Source: Prevotella sp.
GTDB taxonomy: Bacteria > Bacillota > Clostridia > Oscillospirales > Ruminococcaceae
DNA: 12,589 nt
Direction: 5' to 3'
NCBI GenBank assembly: GCA_023663025.1
Contig: JAMPIC010000041.1
Span: 1 to 12,589, forward strand
The position numbers and the translations under genes are program-made. Numbering within the stretch: position 1 is the first letter of the stretch; every line of letters starts with the position of its first letter. The notes beneath the pieces are model-generated. The model searched no databases. It was not told where the DNA came from and was given only the letters and a program-made list of their open reading frames with translations. Shown piece by piece: positions 5,519 through 12,589 of the stretch.

Positions 5519-7582
5519 GTGAAGGTTAAGTTCAAACTGTTGGTTTTTATATTTTTGCTCGCCATAGTTCCGATAATTACGGTCAACGTTTATTCGGCTT
5601 CAAAAATGAACGCTAATTCACTGGAGCTTATGTCCGAGGCAACAGGCAGCGTTATCGCAAATCAAGCCGACAATATCAATTTCTATTTTGAGGAGGTCGT
5701 TTCTTCCGCGAAAAATCTCGCTTCGTCGGAAAACGTAAGGTCATATACAAAGGCAAGCAACGAAGAGGGCTTTGAGATATCCGAGACGTCGCAGGAATAC
5801 GCATCCATCATAAGCGGATTTTCCGCAATATCTGCCAATGACGCGTCCCTGCAAAAGGTGATGATAATCAATAATTCGGGCATGATAATAGCTTCTACGG
5901 ACAGCTCGGACACGGGAAAGCGCATGTCCAACTATAAGGGGCTGTTCACGCTTGCGCAGAACAACAACGGCGTGTCCTCATTCTTCATGAGCGGCGACGA
6001 GGACGAGATACCTGTTTTTATCGTTGCCAAATCCATATTTTCGTATGACAATGTCTGCCAAGGAATAATTTACCAGCTATACAACACAAGCAGGCTTCAG
6101 GATATGATAAATTTTACGAAGCTTGACAAGTACACCACTGCCGCTCTTATGGATTCAAGCGGAAATCTTCTCGAGTATCCCTATAAGACGCTGAAAGGTT
6201 ACATGGAAAGCGAAAGCTATAAGGCGGCGGGAAATCTTCTTATCGGAGTTGTAAATCCTGCCGACGGCGACGATACCGATATTATTTCCGATTTCGGCTC
6301 GGGACGCGGACTAAGGACGCTTTTCGTTTCATCGGTTCCCGCGTGCAGATGGTCCATGCTTGCGGTTTCGGATAAGGTCAGTCAGCGCAAGGTCGCCGAC
6401 AGCGCGGGTACCGCGATCAGGAACGTTTCCGTTATCATTCTGATAATTTCGTGTATTCTTGCGGTAGTTTTCGTGTATTGGTTCGCCAAACCGATAAACG
6501 AAATAATAAAAACGCTCCAGAAAAAACAAAAAGGCGATATGTACGCCCGGTTCGACATAAGGAGCAGCGACGAGTTCCGCCAGATAGGAAACGCGTTCAA
6601 CACCATGTTCGACGACGTTTTTGAGAGCGAACAGCGATACAGAACCATCGTTGAGATCACAAACAATATCGTTTTTGAGATAAGCTTCAAAAAGGGTACG
6701 GTCTTTGTTTCCAAAAACTTCAACAAGAAATTCAGCTACCGCCCCAAGGACGACAGCATGAAAGAAAGCTTTTTCTATAAGATACGCGTTCACAAGGACG
6801 ACAAGGAACGCTATATGAACGACCTTGACCGCATTCTGGGTCCCGCAAACTTCATGCAGGGCGAGTACCGCGTCAAAAGCATATACGGCGATTTCATATG
6901 GATAATGATAAAGGCGACCAAGTTCTATAACCGCGACGAAATTCCCACAAAGATTGTCGGGGTAATCATGGATATCGACAAGGAAAAGAAAAGCGAGATG
7001 CATCTTATCCAGCGCGCCAGCAACGACGCTCTCACGCAGCTTTTCAACCGAGAGACCTTTATCAAGTCCCTTACGGCGGCGATTGAGGAATCCGCCGCGA
7101 AGAAGTCTCTTGACGCGATGATGTTCATTGATCTGGACGACTTCAAGTTCTTCAACGACGAATACGGTCACGCCTGCGGAGACGAGGTGCTGAAATTCGT
7201 TGCGGATACTCTTAAGGAGATCAGCTTCGAGCGCGGTTTCGCGGGACGTTTCGGCGGCGACGAATTTGTTATCTGCCTGACAAATCTTACGCTCTACGGC
7301 GATTCCGGCAAGATCGCGCAGGAGATAATCGACATTCTGGGCAACGGTTTTATCTCGGAATCCACGGGACTAAAGCTGAACGTCCACTGTTCTGTGGGAA
7401 TAGCTTTCCTGCGGGAAAGCGGAAAAAACGCCGAGGAGATAATTGCCGCCGCCGACGAGGCAATGTACAACATCAAGAAGCATGGAAAATCCGCGTATGC
7501 ATATGCGAAATCTCCGCAGAAGCAGCCCGAAGTTCCCTCCAAAACGGACGGTTACGTTAACGAGCTGAGCGGACTTATATGA
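5519..7582 (+). CDS. Membrane-bound diguanylate cyclase (sensor-HAMP-PAS-GGDEF)
   Basis: Makes cyclic di-GMP from two GTP, probably in response to an external signal. The start is GTG 5519, five bases after AAGGGGGG (5506-5513); the longer frame from ATG 5444 begins inside a promoter. Numbering from GTG (687 residues): transmembrane helix 7-26; extracytoplasmic sensor about 27-300, compatible with a double-Cache fold; second helix about 303-322; HAMP 324-370 (starting KPINEI, ending in FNTMF); PAS/PAC of PAS_3 type about 372-488; GGDEF domain 500-665. The metal-binding Asp538 lies in FIDLDD, and the active motif RFGGDEF (577-583) is intact. The RxxD inhibitory site normally five residues before GGDEF is absent (FERG instead). 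There is no EAL domain, so no hydrolase activity is expected. It stands alone, ended by the shared terminator at 7588. The ligand is unknown; closeness to glycosidases makes a sugar conceivable, as inference only. Confidence 0.9.
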   Translation: MKVKFKLLVFIFLLAIVPIITVNVYSASKMNANSLELMSEATGSVIANQADNINFYFEEVVSSAKNLASSENVRSYTKASNEEGFEISETSQEYASIISGFSAISANDASLQKVMIINNSGMIIASTDSSDTGKRMSNYKGLFTLAQNNNGVSSFFMSGDEDEIPVFIVAKSIFSYDNVCQGIIYQLYNTSRLQDMINFTKLDKYTTAALMDSSGNLLEYPYKTLKGYMESESYKAAGNLLIGVVNPADGDDTDIISDFGSGRGLRTLFVSSVPACRWSMLAVSDKVSQRKVADSAGTAIRNVSVIILIISCILAVVFVYWFAKPINEIIKTLQKKQKGDMYARFDIRSSDEFRQIGNAFNTMFDDVFESEQRYRTIVEITNNIVFEISFKKGTVFVSKNFNKKFSYRPKDDSMKESFFYKIRVHKDDKERYMNDLDRILGPANFMQGEYRVKSIYGDFIWIMIKATKFYNRDEIPTKIVGVIMDIDKEKKSEMHLIQRASNDALTQLFNRETFIKSLTAAIEESAAKKSLDAMMFIDLDDFKFFNDEYGHACGDEVLKFVADTLKEISFERGFAGRFGGDEFVICLTNLTLYGDSGKIAQEIIDILGNGFISESTGLKLNVHCSVGIAFLRESGKNAEEIIAAADEAMYNIKKHGKSAYAYAKSPQKQPEVPSKTDGYVNELSGLI

Positions 7583-7587
7583 ATGAA

Positions 7588-7625
7588 AAAATTCCCGGGG
7601 AAATGCGTCTGCTCCCGGGAATTTT
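7588..7625. terminator. Bidirectional Rho-independent terminator
   Basis: A perfect 12-base stem (aaaattcccggg, 7588-7599, with cccgggaatttt, 7614-7625) encloses a 14-base loop and is followed by ctttttt on the plus strand. On the minus strand the stem ends in a T-run of six. It starts five bases after the cyclase stop and ends five bases before the DUF4363 stop, serving both converging units. Confidence 0.9.
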
Positions 7626-7630
7626 CTTTT

Positions 7631-8008
7631 TTACAAAATATTATACCAAGCCGGCAGCTCCGCGCGGTACAGCAGCTCCAGCTGGCGGCTGATGTGCCGA
7701 AGCTCCGCGTCAAGCTCGTCATTGGCTTCGGTGATGTACGGCTTTACCCGGGCGACCGACGCGCTGATGGTGTTCAGCTTGTCGTCACGGACGAAAACGC
7801 TCATCTTCCTTTCAAACCGAAACCAATTTTCGTTGAGCCTGTCCGCGGCTGCGGAAGCTTTTTCAACGTCCCCGCTCTGCTCGTACAGGTTTATTTCGCC
7901 GATTATCGCGGATATCTTTCCGTTCTCGTTCCGTATCACAAAGGCGGCGAAAACGGAATACGCCATTATCGCCAGCATAAGGCAGACGGAGGTCACAACA
8001 CGGCTCAC
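7631..8008 (-). CDS. DUF4363 family membrane-anchored protein
   Basis: Function unknown. With GTG at 8008 as start, it has 125 residues. AAAAGGAG lies seven bases upstream, inside the end of the DUF421 gene; the longer frame from 8053 has no such support and would overlap that gene by 41 bases. The N-terminus has one transmembrane helix (about 5-24), followed by a mostly helical, charged domain with the family-like pattern LNENWFRFERKMSVFVRDD (58-76) and conserved-looking helices to the end. The orientation of the soluble domain cannot be read directly; few charges precede the helix, so outside (or in the intermembrane space of a forespore) is plausible. Family members commonly follow a DUF421 gene in Clostridia, as here with a four-base gap, which suggests a functional partnership. 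The assignment rests on pattern and context. Confidence 0.75.
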   Translation of the reverse strand: MSRVVTSVCLMLAIMAYSVFAAFVIRNENGKISAIIGEINLYEQSGDVEKASAAADRLNENWFRFERKMSVFVRDDKLNTISASVARVKPYITEANDELDAELRHISRQLELLYRAELPAWYNIL

Positions 8009-8012
8009 GGTA

Positions 8013-8681
8013 TCACTCCTTTTCAATGAGGGAATAGTTTCGGTCGCCGTCAACGGTCATGAGAAAAACGTCCTTGACGGCGGTTTTTTCTTTTTTCAGG
8101 ATATTTTCCGTCCAATCCTCGGTGAGGGAAAGCCGCTCCATCGCCCCTCGGATAAGCTCGCCGTCCGCGATAACGACCTCGGGAGGGTTCTTGCTTTTCC
8201 CTTTGAGGGACATATCCCCGTTGGTGACGTTACGGTACGGGTATTTTTGGTACACGGAAAGATTTCCCGTAGTCTCCACCACCGCGAACTGCACCTCGCT
8301 TATGTCGAAAACGCCCTGACCGCGCAGGGCGGCGATAAGGTCGTCCACGGTGAAGCGCAGGGCTTTCATCTGCTTCTGGTCAAGCTTGCCGTCCCTTATT
8401 ATTATGACGGGCACGCCGCAGGACAACCGTCTTACGGCGCGGCTTTTTATGCCGATCCAGGACATAAGCACGTCCAGACCCGCAAGGGTTATTATGGGGA
8501 CGATGCCCGTCAGCAGCGGCAGACCCGTGTCCTCCACGGGAAGCGTGGCAATATTGGAAATGAGAATGGTAACGGCAAGCTCCGACGGCTGAAGCTCGCC
8601 GATCTGACGTTTGCCCATAAGGCGTACGGAAAAAATCAGCAGCAGATAAAGAATAACCGCTCTTATGAAAACGACCGACAT
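8013..8681 (-). CDS. YetF/DUF421 family membrane protein
   Basis: Integral membrane protein of the YetF family, 222 residues, no known enzymatic reaction. Three transmembrane helices fill about 3-21, 32-47 and 54-75. RLMGKRQIGEL (20-30) is a family signature. The cytoplasmic C-terminal part carries the other signature, FTVDDLIAALRGQGVFDI (110-127), followed by SEVQFAVVETTGNLSVY. An AAAGGAG site sits seven bases before ATG 8681. It is the first gene of a two-gene minus-strand operon with the DUF4363 gene, and diverges from the ger operon across 124 bases. From established knowledge, DUF421 proteins occur in Bacillus spoVA-2mob type operons linked to spore heat resistance, and several B. subtilis members are spore-associated. 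A spore inner-membrane role here is inferred from that and from the neighbouring germination genes. Family call is secure; role is not. Confidence 0.88.
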   Translation of the reverse strand: MSVVFIRAVILYLLLIFSVRLMGKRQIGELQPSELAVTILISNIATLPVEDTGLPLLTGIVPIITLAGLDVLMSWIGIKSRAVRRLSCGVPVIIIRDGKLDQKQMKALRFTVDDLIAALRGQGVFDISEVQFAVVETTGNLSVYQKYPYRNVTNGDMSLKGKSKNPPEVVIADGELIRGAMERLSLTEDWTENILKKEKTAVKDVFLMTVDGDRNYSLIEKE

Positions 8682-8747
8682 GGAACTACTCCTTTGTTAT
8701 TTATGTTCTCTGAAAAATTATTCCCTGTACGGACGGAAAAATTCCAT

Positions 8748-8776
8748 GTATTTTTCTGCACAAAACGGAAATAATA
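8748..8776 (+). promoter_or_regulatory. Sigma-G-like promoter of the ger operon
   Basis: GTATT (8748-8752) and AATAATA (8770-8776), separated by 17 bases, each differ at one position from the forespore sigma-G consensus as I remember it (gHATR and cATWHTA). Sigma-G drives gerA-type operons in Bacillus, which fits the genes downstream. Transcription would begin near 8783. The motifs are short and the region is AT-rich, so chance is possible. Confidence 0.4.
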
Positions 8777-8805
8777 TCCTTGTAAAAAATCTAAAGGAGT
8801 TTGAA

Positions 8806-10293
8806 ATGAACCCGTCAAATTTATTCGACTATAAGGAGACCCCGCTGTCTCCGTCATTGGCGGAGAACGCCGCCAATATCGAAACTATACTCGGAAAAAG
8901 CTCCGACCTGCTGCTTAACCCGTTTTTCGTCGGGAATATCCCCTGCAATCTCGTCTGCTTCGAGGGAATGATCTCCACCCAGACGATCACCAATCTGATA
9001 CTCAACCCCCTGACAAACCTCGACCCGCAGAAGTACCCCTCCGCCGAGAGCCTGTTCAAGCACGTTCATGACAATATGCTTATGACCATCGACAGGGGCA
9101 TTCCCGAAAAGTACGGCGACCTTATCCGCCGGCTGATGAGCGGATTTGCCGTTCTGCTTATCGACGGCTGCGCAAAGGCGTTCGCTTTCGGCGTTCAGGG
9201 CTACGAGACCCGGGGTATCGGCGAGCCGTCCTCCGAGGGGAATATACGCGGCTCTCATGAGGGCTTTGTGGAAACTGTGCGCACCAATATGTCCCTTGTG
9301 CGCAGACGGATAAAGTCGCCGCTGCTCAGGTTCGAGCTTTTCCCCGTCACCGAGGTCAGCAACGTGGACGTTATCATCGCCTATATGACCGACCGTGTTC
9401 CCATGAAGCTGGTGAAAAGGATACGCAAACGGCTTGAGGGACTTCCTCTCGAAAGCATACTGGGCAGCGGCTACGTCGAGCCGTTTCTGGAAAATCCCAA
9501 GCCCGCTCTTTTTTCGGGAGTGTCCGTAACGGAACGTCCCGACGTTTTCTGCGCGAAAATCCTCGAGGGACGTATCGGCGTTCTGATAGAGGGCACGCCC
9601 TTCGCCCTTGTGTGTCCCGCGCTGTTTATCGAGAATTTCCAAACGCTGGACGACTACAATTTCCGCCCGTTCTACGCCTTTATTATCCGCTGGATAAGGT
9701 ACCTTTCCTTTTTCCTGGCGGTGTTCCTGCCCGCAGTGTATGTGGCTGTGGCGACGTTCCACCCGGAGCTTTTCAACCATACCCTGCTGATGACCCTTGC
9801 CTCCGCGGAACAGACCGCGCCGCTGCCCATTGCCGCCGAAGCGTTTATCGTGCTGCTGTTCTACGAGATAATCCGCGAGGCGGGAGTTCGTCTGCCCAAA
9901 AGCGTGGGCGGGGCGGTCTCCATAGTGGGGGGACTTATCATAGGCGACGCCGCCGTCTCGGCGGGAATAATTTCCAATCCGCTGCTGCTTGCCTGCGCCA
10001 TATCGGTGACGGCTTCGTTCGTGATACCGAGCCTTAATCAGCAGATAACCATGCTGCGGTTTATCGCCGTCGCGGCGGGGGGCATAGCGGGACTTTACGG
10101 CATTTCCCTCGTTGCGGCAGCCGCCCTTGTGAATGTCTGCTCACTGGAAAACCACGGCGCGCCCGTAACGTCCCCCCTGTCGCCCTTTACCCCGAAAGCG
10201 ATGAGGGACGTCCTTACAAGAATAGGCTTTCCGAGAATGGCAAAGGGACGGGCAAGCGTGGAGACCCTCCACGGCGTGGAAATGGACAAATAA
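8806..10293 (+). CDS. Spore germination receptor subunit A (GerA family)
   Basis: A-subunit of a nutrient germinant receptor in the spore inner membrane, 495 residues, close to the size of B. subtilis GerAA. ATG 8806 follows AAAGGAG (8793-8799) at six bases; the frame is open further upstream but without signals. Residues 1-285 form the soluble N-terminal region. It contains the family signature GIGEPSSEGNIRGSHEGFVE (137-156) and RRRIKSP (166-172). The membrane part has helices at about 290-315, 340-357, 367-388, 391-410 and 416-444, with the conserved REAGVRLPKSVGGAVSIVGG stretch (357-376). The C-terminal tail is soluble. It heads a three-gene operon, with subunit B starting 28 bases downstream. 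The germinant, perhaps an amino acid or sugar, cannot be told from sequence. Family call is very secure. Confidence 0.95.
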   Translation: MNPSNLFDYKETPLSPSLAENAANIETILGKSSDLLLNPFFVGNIPCNLVCFEGMISTQTITNLILNPLTNLDPQKYPSAESLFKHVHDNMLMTIDRGIPEKYGDLIRRLMSGFAVLLIDGCAKAFAFGVQGYETRGIGEPSSEGNIRGSHEGFVETVRTNMSLVRRRIKSPLLRFELFPVTEVSNVDVIIAYMTDRVPMKLVKRIRKRLEGLPLESILGSGYVEPFLENPKPALFSGVSVTERPDVFCAKILEGRIGVLIEGTPFALVCPALFIENFQTLDDYNFRPFYAFIIRWIRYLSFFLAVFLPAVYVAVATFHPELFNHTLLMTLASAEQTAPLPIAAEAFIVLLFYEIIREAGVRLPKSVGGAVSIVGGLIIGDAAVSAGIISNPLLLACAISVTASFVIPSLNQQITMLRFIAVAAGGIAGLYGISLVAAAALVNVCSLENHGAPVTSPLSPFTPKAMRDVLTRIGFPRMAKGRASVETLHGVEMDK

Positions 10294-10321
10294 TCTATTC
10301 TCTGATAAAGGCGGTTTTATA

Positions 10322-11398
10322 ATGGAACAAAAAAAATATATAGGCTGGGGACAGCTCCTGCTGCTTCTGTTTATGTGCAGGGCGTTCACGCTGATGACCT
10401 TTGTGCCCTTTGCGCGGGAGGGCGAGGGACTTTCCCTGCGGCTGACGGCTGCCGCCATTTCCACGGCGGTGCAGGCTGTTCTGCTGATACCCGCTGTGCT
10501 CCTGAAAAGAAGCTCCACATCGGTGATCACGGAAAAAAACAAATTCTGCGGGGCGGTCATCGACGCGCTGTATCTGGCGTTCTTTCTGTTCTACACGGCG
10601 AACAGCCTGCTGCATTTCCAGAGCTTTCTCAGCGCACGGTTTTTCCCCTACGCAGACGCGCTGCTGTGGATCGGCGTGATATTGATAGTCTGCGTGTACT
10701 GCGCCCGCCTCGGCACTGAGGCTTTGGGACGAAGCGCGGTGCTGCTGTTCTGGGTATTTGCGGTCGCTCTTGCGGCTATGGCGATTTCCTCCGCGGGGGA
10801 AATAAGCAGCGCAAACCTTTATTTTGAGCCGCTCAAGGGGGACGGGCTTTTCTCTGCGGTGATGGACGACCTGTCCCGCAGCGGCGAGATATGCGCAGCC
10901 GTATTTTTGGCGGGGCGCGTCCGCGATAAGCTGAGGTGCGGTCTGTACGGACTTCTTTCCGCGAAGCTTGTTCTTGCGGCGGCGGTCACGCTGCTTATCG
11001 CCGCCGTTCTGGGGGACTTCGCCGTTCTGACCGATTATCCGTTCCTTGCGCTGGGAACGTTCGGCGGGGAGCGTTTCATTCAGCGGGCGGATTCCCTTTA
11101 CCTTGTCGTATGGACGGTCACAGCGGTAATAAACGCGTCCCTTTTCCTGCACGTTTCGGCGGAGCTGTTTGGGGAGATCTTCCCCCGAATGCGTTTCGGG
11201 ACAAGCGTTTCCGCTGTCCTGACGTTCGGGATCTTAGCCGCCGTCACGGTCGCGGGCAGCTCTCTTGACGAGCTGTACGGCACAGTATGCTCCGGCTGGG
11301 CGGTAATAATTCTCACGGGAATTATCCCGCTTGCCGCGCTGATAGTTTCACGCGCGAAAAAAGTTCCCGTCGGAAAGGGGGAAAAATCCGAAGTATGA
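10322..11398 (+). CDS. Spore germination receptor subunit B (GerAB-type permease)
   Basis: Membrane subunit of the germinant receptor, 358 residues, the usual GerAB length. The family belongs to the amino acid-polyamine-organocation (APC) transporter superfamily and is held to contain the germinant-binding pocket. About ten hydrophobic segments are visible, from near residue 8 to 345, ending in a short basic tail. Sequence similarity to well-known GerAB proteins is low by eye, so the call rests on size, topology, features such as the GWGQLLLLLF opening, and position between clear A and C subunits. ATG 10322 follows AAAGGCGG (10307-10314), an imperfect ribosome binding site. Its stop overlaps the C-subunit start as ATGA, implying translational coupling and fixed stoichiometry. 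Polar residues within the helices may line a ligand site; I cannot name them with confidence. Confidence 0.87.
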   Translation: MEQKKYIGWGQLLLLLFMCRAFTLMTFVPFAREGEGLSLRLTAAAISTAVQAVLLIPAVLLKRSSTSVITEKNKFCGAVIDALYLAFFLFYTANSLLHFQSFLSARFFPYADALLWIGVILIVCVYCARLGTEALGRSAVLLFWVFAVALAAMAISSAGEISSANLYFEPLKGDGLFSAVMDDLSRSGEICAAVFLAGRVRDKLRCGLYGLLSAKLVLAAAVTLLIAAVLGDFAVLTDYPFLALGTFGGERFIQRADSLYLVVWTVTAVINASLFLHVSAELFGEIFPRMRFGTSVSAVLTFGILAAVTVAGSSLDELYGTVCSGWAVIILTGIIPLAALIVSRAKKVPVGKGEKSEV

Positions 11399-12471
11399 AA
11401 AAAGTAAAATTTACGCTGTATCTTGCCGCCGCGCTTCTGACGACCGTTCTTCTCACCGGCTGCTTCGGCGGTACGGAGGTGGGCGAGCGGGCGTTCGTCC
11501 AGCTTATGGGATTGGAAAAATCCGAGGGCGTTTACGCGGTCAGCCTGCAGCTGTACAAGTCGGAAAGCGGCACTGCCGAACCCGACGTGAGCAAGGCGAA
11601 CAGCGTCACCGTAAGCGGAAAGGGAGCCACCGTCCGGGCGGCGATCGCGGACGCGGAGATTTCCGCCGGAAAGGAAATTTTTCTGGGACACATCAAAATG
11701 CTGATAATCGGCGGCGGGATAGAAAATCCCTCCGACGAGCTTGCCCTGTTCCTCGACGGGAGCGTTTCGCCCTCCTGTCCCGTGGCATATTCCGACGACC
11801 CCGCGGCGGTTACGGAAGTGCTTCTGGAGGACGGCTCTTTCTCCGCCGAGCAGCTTATGACGGTTATGTCCCTGACGGCTGCACAGGGGAAAACCGTCTA
11901 CACCTCGGCGGCAAGGCTTGCGGCTGACACGGGCGTGCTTGACTGCGCCGCCGCCCTGCCCGTACTGAAAGCGGATGGGGATACGGTTGTCTTTGACGGT
12001 CTGACCTTTGCGCGGAAAAACGGCACTGCGGGCTATCTTTCGGAGGAGGACGCCTTGGGCGCGAAGCTTCTGCTGAACGCCTTTGAAAGCGGAGACAAAA
12101 TAACCGTCCCCGTAACGGCGGACGGCAAGCGGGCTGCTGTGTTCATAACGGGCGCGGAGACCTGTCTTAAAGCGGAGGAGGCGGGGGACGTCCTCACAGT
12201 GCTTGCGGATATCAAGCTGAAGCTTTTCATCGCGGAAAATCCCGGCGGGATAAGCGAGACGCTGATCGAACAGGCTGTGCGCGAAAGCGTTCGGGATTCC
12301 TGCATAGGCGCGTTTTCGTCGGCGGTATGGTATAATTCCTGCGACATCTACGGCATAAAGAAGCTTGTGCGCAGGGACTGTCCCGGCTTTTATACGCGGT
12401 ACTGCGAAAACGCCGAGGGATATCTTACCGACAGCTCCCTCAGTGTAAGCATTTCCGACCGGCTGATCTAA
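11395..12471 (+). CDS. Spore germination receptor subunit C (GerAC-type lipoprotein)
   Basis: Lipoprotein subunit of the receptor, displayed on the outer face of the spore inner membrane, 358 residues. ATG 11395 overlaps the B-subunit stop (ATGA); AAAGGGGG at 11374-11381 lies 13 bases upstream. The longer frame from 11287 would overlap subunit B without any signal for initiation. The N-terminus is a lipoprotein signal: MKKVK, a hydrophobic core, and the lipobox LLTGC with Cys23 as lipidation site. The region from about 74 to 106 (SGKGATVRAAIADAEISAGK, then LGHIKMLIIG) fits the Ger(x)C N-terminal domain. DGLTFARKNGTAGYLS (201-216) opens the next domain, and the final 130 residues are the Spore_GerAC C-terminal domain. 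The GCW motif common after the lipid cysteine is replaced by GCFGG. The sequence is divergent, but lipobox, domain pattern and operon position agree. Confidence 0.9.
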   Translation: MKKVKFTLYLAAALLTTVLLTGCFGGTEVGERAFVQLMGLEKSEGVYAVSLQLYKSESGTAEPDVSKANSVTVSGKGATVRAAIADAEISAGKEIFLGHIKMLIIGGGIENPSDELALFLDGSVSPSCPVAYSDDPAAVTEVLLEDGSFSAEQLMTVMSLTAAQGKTVYTSAARLAADTGVLDCAAALPVLKADGDTVVFDGLTFARKNGTAGYLSEEDALGAKLLLNAFESGDKITVPVTADGKRAAVFITGAETCLKAEEAGDVLTVLADIKLKLFIAENPGGISETLIEQAVRESVRDSCIGAFSSAVWYNSCDIYGIKKLVRRDCPGFYTRYCENAEGYLTDSSLSVSISDRLI

Positions 12472-12511
12472 TCTTAATCCCTTATTGCTTTTTTAACTTT
12501 TCCGGTTTTTA

Positions 12512-12560
12512 GTGAGGTTCAGACAAATGACGTTTTTAAGCCATTTGATTTACCTCTCAC
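12512..12560. repeat. Imperfect inverted repeat after the ger operon
   Basis: Outer arms gtgaggt (12512-12518) and acctctcac (12552-12560, one bulged base) and inner arms caaatg (12524-12529) and catttg (12542-12547) can form one long hairpin or cruciform. No T-run follows, so it is not a standard terminator; an operator or leader structure for a gene beyond the right edge is possible. The remaining bases from 12472 to 12589 are AT-rich and show no gene. Confidence 0.35.
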
Positions 12561-12589
12561 CTGTGCGATTATTGCATTTTACGGTATCT

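Noticed and set aside
7692..8774. 360-codon plus-strand frame across the DUF421 and DUF4363 genes
   Set aside because: It runs through two recognisable minus-strand genes and their operon junction; its translation shows no recognisable domain.
8854..9780. 308-codon minus-strand frame inside gerA
   Set aside because: It is opposite one of the clearest genes in the window and has no initiation signals or recognisable domain.
10295..11152. 285-codon minus-strand frame opposite the B subunit
   Set aside because: The translation is very rich in Arg, Lys and Gln, as expected for the complement of a hydrophobic membrane protein gene.

Overview
The window looks like chromosome of an anaerobic, endospore-forming, plant-polysaccharide-degrading member of the Clostridia, most likely an Oscillospiraceae/Ruminococcus-type gut or rumen bacterium. 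The reasons are a family 44 glycosidase beside a family 3 glycosidase, a complete gerA-type spore germination operon, a DUF421/DUF4363 pair typical of spore-forming Firmicutes, strong AGGAGG-type ribosome binding sites, GC-rich genes with AT-rich promoters, and a GC-rich multi-hairpin intergenic element of a kind I recall from Ruminococcus genomes. The assignment is by inference; there is no rRNA or other phylogenetic marker here. I see no phage, insertion sequence, CRISPR array or tRNA.

Left part (1-5236), glycoside degradation. After a non-coding stretch with a hairpin-rich repeat and an AT-rich promoter region comes a large GH3 beta-glycosidase without a signal peptide. It carries a beta-trefoil (fascin-like) domain inserted between its two catalytic-fold domains and a CBM6-like domain at its end. 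Behind its own promoter follows a secreted GH44 endo-glucanase/xyloglucanase-type enzyme, tethered to the membrane by a Ser/Thr/Glu-rich linker and a C-terminal transmembrane helix. A reasonable model is that GH44 cuts beta-glucan at the cell surface and GH3 trims imported oligosaccharides in the cytoplasm.

Middle (5237-7630), signalling. A 282-base gap holds two good sigma-A-type promoters with a potential three-hairpin RNA structure between them. Then comes a membrane-bound diguanylate cyclase (extracytoplasmic sensor, HAMP, PAS, GGDEF), ended by a strong bidirectional terminator shared with the converging operon.

Right part (7631-12589), spore membrane functions. A minus-strand two-gene operon (YetF-like DUF421 protein, then a DUF4363 protein) diverges from a plus-strand gerA-type operon: A subunit, B-subunit permease and C-subunit lipoprotein, with B and C overlapping by ATGA. 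The shared 124-base divergent region contains a sigma-G-like promoter match for the ger operon. The ger products would form a nutrient germinant receptor in the spore inner membrane; the DUF421 protein may act in the same membrane.

Start corrections that matter: GH44 probably starts at 3131, the cyclase at GTG 5519, DUF4363 at GTG 8008, gerA at 8806 and gerC at 11395.
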